A DNA stretch of 64,000 nucleotides from Eleginops maclovinus (lineage: Eukaryota; Chordata; Actinopteri; Perciformes; Eleginopidae). The notes below the pieces were generated by a model that saw only the letters and a list, made by a program, of their open reading frames with translations, was not told where the DNA came from and ran no database searches. Below are positions 52,901-64,000 of the stretch, in pieces. The stretch spans positions 9,111,043 through 9,175,042 of the forward strand of contig NC_086362.1 in the NCBI RefSeq assembly GCF_036324505.1, given 5' to 3'. How positions within the stretch are numbered: position 1 is the stretch's first letter; the number at the start of each line of letters is the position of its first letter. The translations under genes and the position numbers were made by a program.

Positions 52901-55900
52901 CTTCTATCTGAGAGTAAAATGCCACTACTACTGGGCTCTTGAGCATTGGGGAAAGCAAAAATAAGTCTAAAAAGTATTCTTTCATTCCGTATCTGGACAT
53001 CAGAAGCCCAAATGTCAAACTGAGCACGGATTTAGAAGGCACAAGTGAAAGGCATGAGATGGAATTGTACCATTCATAACACTGAGGCATGTGAAATATG
53101 TATTTGTTTTAGGTGTTAATGACTGCATCATTTATAGAATAAGATCAATAAGTGCAGTGTCTCGCCTAGTTCGAGTAATGCATTTGTTATTCAATATCAC
53201 TTCCACATGTTTGTCTGCTGTTCCAGAAGAGAGAAGTAGAGGAGAGAAACACAGAAACTAAGAAAGAAAAAAGGTTGATGAGGGAGGGGATGAGGAGAGA
53301 AGATTAGCAGGTGAGAAAGATAAACAAATAAAGTTTGCAGTAAACATATTACTCCAGTCCCTCTCCTCGTTGTCACCACCCCCACCACCTCCCTCCTCAA
53401 AGCTTTGTTTTCTCGGCAGCAGCATTAAGCTCGAATCCATCGTCTGCTCAAAATGAGACAAATCCCCTTATTCTCTACTGAGAACACACACTCCTTCACT
53501 TGCACACAAGACCTTGAAAACACACACACTTGATTACTTAAATCAGTGAGAATAAAAAAAAGTCTGGATTCTCCAAACAATCCTCCCCCGCCTTTCCATC
53601 GATCTGAACACAATTTATGCGTCTCTCTCTTTCTCTCCTGCTGCCTTTCTTCAATAGCAGGAGCTACATTACTGACTGAAATGCAAACTGCCAATCCCAT
53701 CTAATCACGGAGAGACACAGATAAGAAAGCGCTGCCTTTAGAGATCCCAAATCCATCTTCATTTCTTATCAAACCCCTCACCACTCAGGCTTATCTTATT
53801 GTGTGCGCACCGTCAGACATGTGAAACAACAAACTGTTATCCTACTTTTTCAATGTTTGTTCGGAGAGCTGGCTGAGATTGGGAGCCCCTGCACCTGATT
53901 CTAATTGACAATTAATTAATCCAGACATTAGCTGCTCCAAACACCTGGCAGAGGGCAAGCCATAATTAAACTCATTAGAATGAGAAAGGAGACTTTTGTT
54001 CTCAATCAGCAATTAAAAGCGGCTAAACCAGAAGGCACTCTACCAAAGAAATGTCTCTCTTCCTCTTCATCCCTCCTCTTCTTGCAGCACTTTTAACTAT
54101 TAAATTAAAACCGCTCTTTCACTCGTCATCTAAGTTTGAAACATCTTCTTTCCTCTACGATGTTGTAAGTTCTTTAACCTCCATTTTGCGCTTGTTCTTT
54201 GTTTTCCCCTTCTCTACTCGCCTGAAAATGAGTTGTTTTAATGTAATCCAAGAAGCTTAAAACCTTCTTCCTAGAAGTAAACAAACCTGAAAGAACTCAT
54301 CAAGTATCTTTAGACATTGTTTCTTATGCTGGGCTTTTCATGTCCTAATTAGTATTCAGCCACTTAATATGAGCCGATGTGCTTCGTATTGAACACCAGA
54401 ATCATTGTGTCTATCAACTCATCCGAGTGGAAACGCCTTGTTTGATTTGTTGGAGTATCAAAGAGCCCGTTTCCAACCAAAGTGTTTTTTTCTGAAGTGT
54501 CTGGCAAAGAAATCCTATTTATTATTCAGGCGGAACAGTTGATTGATGAATACACCAGATTCGCTGTGTTCCCAAACTGCCACACATCTGAATCCATTGT
54601 TACTCAGTCCACAAAATACAAATAGTCTGAAATAGTTGAAGTCCAGGATTTAATTATGCAATCCACTGAAATGATGCTTTCCAGTCTGCTGACAGGAGAG
54701 CAAAGTACTTATCCAATTATCTCTTGAAGGGTGCTTTAAGTCCTCCGAGAGACGGCTCAGAGCAACATCTCAGACCATTTTCCTTTTCATATTTTAGCTA
54801 TTCACCTAATGTTCTTTTCCAGAGCCACTTGGAGTGAAAGCAGTATAAGGTAGAATAAGCTTCGGCTCGCCAACACTGCCAGACAATTTTATATTGAGGT
54901 AGACGGGAGACTTTAAAAAAAAGGTTTAGAGCAAATTAGAGTGAGCTGAGGTGGAAGATGTGCAGAGAGAAGATGATTTAGAATAGGGAAGGTGATCTGA
55001 GGTACTTCTTGAAGGTTTTTCAGCTTAGGGCTGAGGATGGGGAAGGCCTTTCTGACCAGTCGTTACACTTTTTGTGCTGATTCATTGTACCTCACAGGCC
55101 TTCTAATGTGTATAGCCTTCTGAAGTTCATTATTGTAAATAATCCAGTGCCAAACTCTGTGCTACTGTTCCACCCCCTAACACAGTGTACTCCTTCGAGG
55201 CTCTGGGAGGCAACTCACTTTTTAACAAATACATGTTTTGCTCAAAAGTCTCTCTAAAACAGACCGTTTGCACAGCAGGAAATACAATATAGTATTGTAA
55301 ATGTTTTTCTTTTGCTAAACGAGGATTCTGAGGTGTTTTGGTGAGCCCGATTCCGTCTGAAAAAGTAAAATAGTCATTTAAAACAATATTTAATGGAGGA
55401 ATTTAAGATAAATTAGTTATGATTGTTAACTTGTTCATACTTGCCTGAGAAAAAACCATTTTGACAACAAAACTGTTAAGTCAAAGTTTACATATTCAGC
55501 CTAAATGTTGTCTAATACTGTAACAACAAGTATTATGAAGGCTCAAATGCCGGGTGTTTTGGCTTTCTCCTTCCCCTCTCTCCCTTCATATCGACCTAGC
55601 AGTCTAGACTTTGTGATGAAATGCCACTCTGAACGGCTTTGTCCAAGACGGCCGTAAACATGTCACATCTGCCGGCCTCCTGGCTCCGCTGGGCCCCAAC
55701 GAGCCCGCTGTAAATGTCTAAACTCGAGGGCTGTAATGGACAAGGTCTGTTTTACAGCCAACAGGAACATAAAACATTACAGTAGCTCAAAAATTATAAT
55801 CTTTATAAAATATAGACTTTCCTTTTTCCCTGTGTAACATTTCTGCTAAATTGTACAGGAAAAGATTGGCATACATGCTTTTGATGTGCATACTCACTGT

Positions 55901-56925
55901 TATTGCAATGCTGCCCTGAGCTTAGCGCAGTCAGTCAGTCCGATTGTATGTTTTGACTGTGTAGAACCGTTAGCAAAGCATACATCATTTAGCCTTACCA
56001 GCCGAAACAGACATTCAGACACTCGGAAACAGTGCAGGCTTGTAATGGGATTTTATATCAGGGAGAGCTCAGGGAGAGCAGCTATACCTCTAGGCTCAGT
56101 CTGGGGGGAAAAAAACGTTCACATTAAAACTGTCAGTGCTACTGGGTTTCCAGATGTTGCAACGGAAACAAGCAAACCCAGCTGTGAAACAACCAGCACG
56201 GCTCATAAGGAGGTGTGTGATGGCGTTTTTAGTGGAAGAAAGACCTCCAGCTCCGGTGCTGCTGGTACATAAAAACAGGGAAACTGCTCGGCTTTAATGA
56301 GCCGAATTGGCAGCTCTGATAGATCAGGTTTGCCTCCAAGGTCTCAAAAGCATTTTTAAAGACATTTGAAAAAGCAGATGCATTCACAGGTGTAGTCATC
56401 ACATTTTCCCGCACGCAACGATAAACTACTGCTGCTGCATTCACTGCTGCCCTCAAGATGAACTGTTGGGAAAGCATTTCATTCTCTCTGCGACCGTGAG
56501 TGGAATAATCAGGCGGGAGGAATGGAGGTCCATGTTCTATAATGCGCGTTCAAGTAGACCGGAAAATGTTGGAGAAAAGAAAAGGCCACTGTAGTTTAAA
56601 TGTGTACACACTCCATTGTGCTGCTGACAGCTTGACTTCTCACAATGAGCTACATGAGTGAAGACACTGGAATTTGTAAATCTCTTTCAATAAAAAGCAT
56701 TTCCAGAACCATTAAAAAAAAACAACCTCTAAACAAAGCACTGAGGGAATAAACATCTAAGAGAATGGGTGCATCCATTATTCGTACTGATGAGCCTCAT
56801 TTGTTTATTTTTAATTAACACAATCGAAAAGAGTGACCTTAACCCTGATGGGGATATCTTTGTCCAATTTATTCAACACGGTAAAAAAACACTGTTTGTT
56901 GTTAGCGCTAATATATGAGAATGAT
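46966..56925. other. Non-coding region
   Basis: Pyrimidine-rich at 47230-47600; otherwise AT-rich unique-looking DNA with the possible element at 53880-54020 and a GC-richer patch at 55620-55740. No gene was recognised. Confidence 0.7.
53880..54020. promoter_or_regulatory. Possible conserved non-coding element rich in TAAT-type sites
   Basis: A dense run of homeodomain-like words (CTAATTGACAATTAATTAAT, CATAATTAAACTCATTAG, CAGCAATTAAAAGC) together with CACCTGATT and CACCTGGCA E-box forms in non-repetitive DNA. This resembles vertebrate enhancer-type elements. Only composition supports it. Confidence 0.25.
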
Positions 56926-57040
56926 CAGTGTTGGGGAAGCTGCTTTAAATGTATAACCTTGAAGGCTACCAGCGACTTAACACAAGAGGAAGTTGAAAGA
57001 AAAAAGTGAAGCTACTGACAGAAAGTACTTCAGACTACAA
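56926..57040 (+). mobile_element. hAT-like MITE fragment
   Basis: Begins CAGTGTTGGGGAAGCTGCTTT, the form of a common teleost hAT-type terminal repeat, followed by GAAGCTACT and AGTACTTCAGACTAC words. No opposite terminal copy was seen, so it is taken as truncated. Confidence 0.45.
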
Positions 57041-59776
57041 TATGCATATGTACATGATCAAATTGACCATGTATATATGTATATGATGCAACGTGATAGC
57101 AAAATATCATGGAAAAGTCACATTTTGAGTCAATCATTTGAGTTTATACAAATAGGTGACCACTTGTTCGCATATAAACCAGAGCAAACAATATTAAATA
57201 GGAGTGGTTCTATGACTGACATGAGCAGTGGTTTATAACAAATGTCCTTTTACGGGCCAAAAACTGTTTGTAGTTTTAGATATAACTTAAAAAGTGCCAG
57301 AAATGTATTATTAATGAAACACTATTCAACTTTAACCTTACTTTTTTAGAATTGCATGTCGTTCAAAACTCCACAGCAAAGAGAATGAACGTGTTCATTG
57401 TCTTATGGGCGGACTGTTTTAATATTTGTGGGTGTGTAATAGATAATTACGACCTTCCATTGTATTTGAATATGTCAATTAATCAGTGTGTGTACCGACC
57501 ATTAATTAAAAACTCCCCCTTCCCGCTGGACCCTTCTCCTCCGTGTGTGTGTGTGTGTGGGGAAGTATTTTTGCATTTCCATGCACATCACAGCAGCAGG
57601 ATCTCATTATCCACGGCTTTGGATGTGAAGGTGCACAGCAGCACTTCTCATGCTCAAAGCCACATTTCACTACGGCATTTTTACACTTTTTTTTTACAAA
57701 CATGTCCAGCTGTGAATTAAGATAAAGGTAATCAAAAGGGTTTTTTTTGGGCCCTCGGGTATCTGTGGAGGTTGCATGGCAGCGTAGGTATGAACTTAAT
57801 GCACATTCGGTCCTCTTCTCCTGACTGAGCCCGAGGTCAGCGTCGCTCCTGAGAGTTCACTGGTCATTAACTCTCAATTTATGAACATGTTAATGTTCAA
57901 TCAAATAGAGCTCCGAGGCAACATGCCACAGAAGATTACTGATAGAAATGGCATGTTGTGTCTACATGTTGACTGTATTCCCATTTTACAGGTGCTGTTG
58001 ATAATCTGCTGCCGACGCTGTTTTTCCCTCTCTGTTTTTTTGCACTTGCTACCCACACATACCTCTTTAGAATTTTGTTGCAAATTATCATTATTACTCA
58101 TCCCCGTGTACTTTCCCAGCCATTCAAGGTTTCATATTTTTTAAGTAAATCAGCAGCAGGGTGATTTTTCATTCCTCTACAGATGAAAACATATGTTCAT
58201 GTGTATTTTTTTCTGAGCAGACTTTATCCACCCTAGTGTGAGTCTGCAATAGCGTGAACTGCAGTTGACCTTAGACGCCATGACAGATAGCTTATCTCTA
58301 CTGAAGATACATAGCTAATCAGATCTCACGCCAGCAAGGTGACTGCCTGTTTCCAAAACCTTACTGTGATCGTTAAATGAATATTCACACAGACACACAG
58401 AGCAGATAAGGGGGGGGCTGAAAGTGAGTGTGTGTGATTGTTTTTAACAGCTATTGATGTTCTACTGTGCAGACATGAGGACAGATTGAAGAAAAGGGAC
58501 AGCAAGGGTTGTTCAGAAATAAAGGAGGAAGGAATGAAACAGAACACAAAGATTTGGGGAAAGACAAAGAAGGACAGAAAGGGAGCAAAGAAGGACTTGA
58601 GTAGATCAGCTTAAGAGGAAACAGTCTTCAGCTCTGAAAAACCACTGGATCAGCTGTGAAAAGGGACGTCTTTTTTGATATCACTGCATCTTACATACAT
58701 TTCACCAGTTTTGGGGACAGTTGTGGAGATTGTGCATTTGCAGAATAACCTGTCCTTGAATATGTCTTGAAAAGTGAGAAATAAAAAAAACTGAATGAAA
58801 GGAGGTGTTCGAAAGCTTCTGATTCACATTTTTCTTTTGCGAAGTTTCAATAGGTCCCTTTCATTCTCTCCCCATCCAAACCTCCTCTCCTCCTTTCTGC
58901 ATTTTCTCCAGCACCATCCAACATCGTTCTTCTCTCCATCCACCCTGCCCTTCCCTCTCTCTGCCTCCCAACCCAAACCCCCCTCGCTTCGTCACAGCAG
59001 ATTTCTAGCCGTTTAATCCTGATTATGGCTTCAAAGTCCCAGTTGACACCAAGCAGCTCTAACTTGCTGCGTTGGAGATAGTGTGTGTGAGACGCCCGAT
59101 CCTGGCTATAAGCACATCTGTCTTGTGTCTGTCGGTTTTTGGCTGTGAGACATTGTGTTTGTGTTGACATGACGTTTTAGCGAGAGTGCGTGTTTGCGAC
59201 ATGGCGCTCTTAAGCTGGAGTGGCAGCTTCAGCCGCTAAGTCCTGTTCTGGTGAAGACATGTGCATGTATGAGATTGTTCCCCCCACAAAACAGCTGTTT
59301 TATGGGTGATTGCTTGGGCATTGTGTGCAAGTGTTGAAGTGAATAGCTTATTGCTGAGTGGTTGTGTAATGCCAGGGCGCTATGCTCTCTGTCATCTTAT
59401 CAACTTCGCCCTTCTTCACAAATTATCTGTGGACTCTTTTTCCTCTTTTCACCTGACAAAACCACTTTGCCTGGAGGCGTGAAACTCACCATTGAATGTT
59501 GTAAAATGGACAGCTCGAATTGTTAACAATAAATAAATGCAGTAAACAGTAAATGGAGTGCATTTATAAAGGCTGACATAACACATAACACTGTGTTGAA
59601 AAGTGGGGATTGTATCAACATGTGTAGGCTGCAGTGCTCCAATCAATTGTGCACCATGGCAATTTACGAGTATCTCCTAAATAACCCACCTCTGTCCAAA
59701 GGATGTTAACAGAGTGAGGCAATTACCATTTTCAAAATAAAAAGGCTGTCTACAACAAATTTCAAGCACAGATATA
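57041..59776. other. Non-coding region left of the Tc1-like element
   Basis: Several TAAT-rich patches (57435-57510); no gene or RNA was recognised. Confidence 0.65.
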
Positions 59777-59973
59777 CAGTGGGGCAAAAAAGTATTTAGT
59801 CAGCCACCAATTGTGCAAGTTCTCCCATTCAAAAAGATGAGAGAGGCCTGTAATTTTGATCATAGGTATACCTCAACTATGAGAGACAGAATGAGAAAAA
59901 AAAATCCAGAAAATCACATTGTAGGATTTTTAAAGAATTTATTTTCAAATGATTGTGGAAAATAAGTATTTGG
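59777..59973 (+). repeat. Left inverted terminal repeat of the Tc1-like element
   Basis: About 197 bp, closely matching the reverse complement of 61185-61378 with a few substitutions and short indels. It has an IR/DR layout: an outer copy of AAGTATTTAGTC near 59790 and an inner copy of AAGTATTTGGTC near 59963, the expected transposase-binding direct repeats. Confidence 0.93.
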
Positions 59974-59991
59974 TCAATACAAAAGTTCATC

Positions 59992-61015
59992 TCAATACTT
60001 TGTTATATACCCTTTGTTGGCAATGACAGAGGTCAAACGTTTTCTGTAAGTCTTCACAAGGTTTTCACACACTGTTGCTGGTATTTTGGCCCATTCCTCC
60101 ATGCAGATCTCCTCTAAAGCAGTGATGTTTTGGGGCTGTCGCTGGGCAACACGGACTTTCAACTCCCTCCAAAGATTTTCTATGGGGTTGAGATCTGGAG
60201 ACTGGCTAGGCCACTCCAGGACCTTGAAATGCTTCTTACGAAGCCACTCCTTCGTTGCCCTGGCGGTGTGTTTGGGATCATTGTCATGCTGAAAGACCCA
60301 GCCACGCTTCATCTTCAGTGCCCTTGCTGATGGAAGGAGGTTTTCACTCAAAATCTCACGATACATGGCCCCATTCATTCTTTCCTTTACACAGATCAGT
60401 CGTCCTGGTCCCTTTGCAGAAAAACAGCCCCAAAGCATGATGTTTCCACCCCCATGCTTCACAGTAGGTATGGTGTTCTTTGGATGCAACTCTGCATTCT
60501 TTCTCCTCTAAACACGACGAGTTGAGTTTTTACCAAAAAGTTCTATTTTGGTTTCATCTGACCATATGATATTCTCCCAATCCTCTTCTGGATCATCCAA
60601 ATGCCCTCTAGCAAACTTCAGACGAGCCTGGACATGTACTGGCTTAAGCAGGGGGACACGTCTGGAACTGCAGGATTTAAGTCCCTGGCGGCGTAGTGTG
60701 TTACTGATGGTAGCCTCTGTTACTTTGGTCCCAGCTCTCTGCAGGTCATTCACTAGGTCCCCCCGTGGTGGTTCTGGGATTTTTGCTCACCGTTCTTGTG
60801 ATCATTTTGACCCCACGGGGTGAGATCTTGCGTGGAGCCCCAGATCGAGGGAGATTAGCAGTGGTCTTGTATGTCTTCCATTTTCTAATAATTGCTCCCA
60901 CAGTTGATTTCTTCACACCAAGCTGCTTACCTATTGCAGATTCAGTTTTCCCAGCCTGGTGCAGGTCTACAATTTAGTCTCTGGTCTCCTTTGACAGCTC
61001 TTTGGTCTTGGCCAT
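59992..61015 (-). pseudogene. Tc1-like transposase pseudogene (DD34E)
   Basis: Reads right to left from an ATG at 61015, with the usual N-terminal helix-turn-helix region, to a stop at 59992; about 340 codons, the normal family length. Catalytic residues are visible: WSDET (about 60556), QHDNDPKH, and NPIENLW, with 34 residues between the second D and the E. Breaks: an in-frame TAA at codon 14 (60974-60976), a frame change in the C6 run at about 60759-60764, and a TAG at 60508-60510 where relatives have a sense codon. No functional enzyme is expected. Confidence 0.95.
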
Positions 61016-61184
61016 AGTGGAGTTTGGAGTATGACTGTTTGAGGTTGTGGACAGGTGTCTTTTAAACTGATAACGAGTTCAAAAAGGTGCCACTAATACA
61101 GGTAACGAGTGGAGGACAGAGGAGCCCCTTGAAGAAGAAGTTACAGGTCTGTGAGAGCCAGAAATCTTGCTTGTTTGTAGGTGC

Positions 61185-61378
61185 CCAAATACTTATTTTA
61201 CCGAGGAATTTACCAATAAATTCTTTAAAAATCCTACAATGTGATTTCCTGGATTTCTTTTCTCATTTTGTCTCATAGTTGAGGTTTACCTATGATAAAA
61301 ATTACAGGCCTCTCTCATCTTTTTAAATGGGAGAACTTGCACAATTGGTGGCAGACTAAATACTTTTTTGCCCCACTG
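61185..61378 (-). repeat. Right inverted terminal repeat of the Tc1-like element
   Basis: About 194 bp, inverted copy of the left end. Outer (CTAAATACTT near 61356) and inner (CCAAATACTT near 61185) direct-repeat copies are both present. The outer arm differs at only a few positions from the left end, suggesting a moderately young insertion. Confidence 0.93.
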
Positions 61379-63744
<2,366 letters not shown>

Positions 63745-63835
63745 ATTAAATAACACAACGACATGCTGACTGCAGTGGGGATTGAGCCAATGCTGCCCCT
63801 AATCCAAAGATCAGCGCACAACCCTACCGAGCCCC
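63745..63835 (-). mobile_element. tRNA-derived SINE fragment
   Basis: On the minus strand the order is an A-box-like GGGGCTCGGTAGGG, then a B-box-like GGCTCAATCCC, then CACTGCAGTCAGCATGTCG and CGTTGTGT. I recognise the last part as the region following the tRNA head in common fish SINEs. The head cannot be a working tRNA, as it lacks a clear cloverleaf. The tail runs out after TTGTGTTA. Confidence 0.5.
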
Positions 63836-64000
63836 ATCCTCTGTGTATCCCTCCAAATATCCAAATTGCATAAATATAATATTTGGTAAAAAGGGAAAAA
63901 TATGTGAAGATCTCAGGTGGAGATGCAGGGGCTTAAACATTGTATTCTACAGACTCAAGAAAACAATTCCCTAAAAGAAATACAAATAGCAAAATAATCC

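Larger units (their letters stand above)
59777..61378 (-). mobile_element. Tc1-like transposon, complete ends, inactivated transposase
   Basis: A 1602-bp element flanked by TA on both sides (59775-59776 and 61379-61380), the usual Tc1/mariner target duplication. The ends begin CAGTGGGGCAAAAAAG and form inverted repeats of almost 200 bp. One transposase frame is encoded on the minus strand, broken by two stops and a frameshift. Size, ends and gene content fit a teleost IR/DR Tc1-type element. The intact ends could in principle be mobilised by a related enzyme, but the copy looks non-autonomous. Confidence 0.95.

Noticed and set aside
63745..63835. A functional tRNA gene on the minus strand
   Set aside because: A- and B-box-like words are present but arms do not pair into a cloverleaf and the downstream sequence matches a SINE body.

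Overview
This is vertebrate, almost certainly teleost fish, genomic DNA. It has low gene density, split genes with GT-AG introns, very many long (CA/TG)n microsatellites, a Tc1-like transposon with a TA target duplication, and several typical fish interspersed-repeat remnants. Most long open frames in the window are artefacts of dinucleotide repeats or purine-rich DNA and have been left out.

One protein-coding gene can be supported: a plus-strand lrfn4 orthologue (SALM3, synaptic adhesion-like molecule 3). Six coding exons lie between about 22.8 and 40.2 kb. They encode, in order, a signal-like hydrophobic segment, a leucine-rich repeat N-cap, LRRs, an LRR C-cap, an Ig domain, a Gly/Asn/Glu-rich linker, a fibronectin III domain, one transmembrane helix, and a long cytoplasmic tail ending in the PDZ-binding motif ESVV. 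Every internal junction fits GT-AG splicing with matching phase. The LRR region is cut by introns, whereas mammalian LRFN genes, as I recall, carry it in one large exon. The linker exon contains an apparent one-base frame disruption. A CpG-rich segment near 5.2-5.5 kb and a splice-bounded segment at 6.5-6.65 kb are weak candidates for 5' untranslated exons.

Layout. 1-5.2 kb: non-coding with TG tracts. 5.2-8.4 kb: CpG/GA-rich candidate promoter zone, a G-quadruplex motif, a 156-bp CA tract and a higher-order TG array with a repeated CATCATGGTAAG spacer. 8.4-22.8 kb: non-coding, purine-rich tracts and a 187-bp CA tract. 22.8-40.2 kb: lrfn4, with a 10.2-kb last intron holding a decayed DNA transposon. 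40.2-42.1 kb: probable 3' UTR. 42-59.8 kb: non-coding, with three clustered TG tracts, a LINE reverse-transcriptase fossil and a hAT-like fragment. 59.8-61.4 kb: a complete but inactivated Tc1-like element. 61.4-64 kb: a 202-bp CA tract and a tRNA-derived SINE fragment at the end.

I found no CRISPR array, structural RNA gene or prokaryotic system. The most unusual items are the intron-rich lrfn4 structure, its linker frame break and enlarged tail, and the TG array that repeats a splice-donor-like motif.
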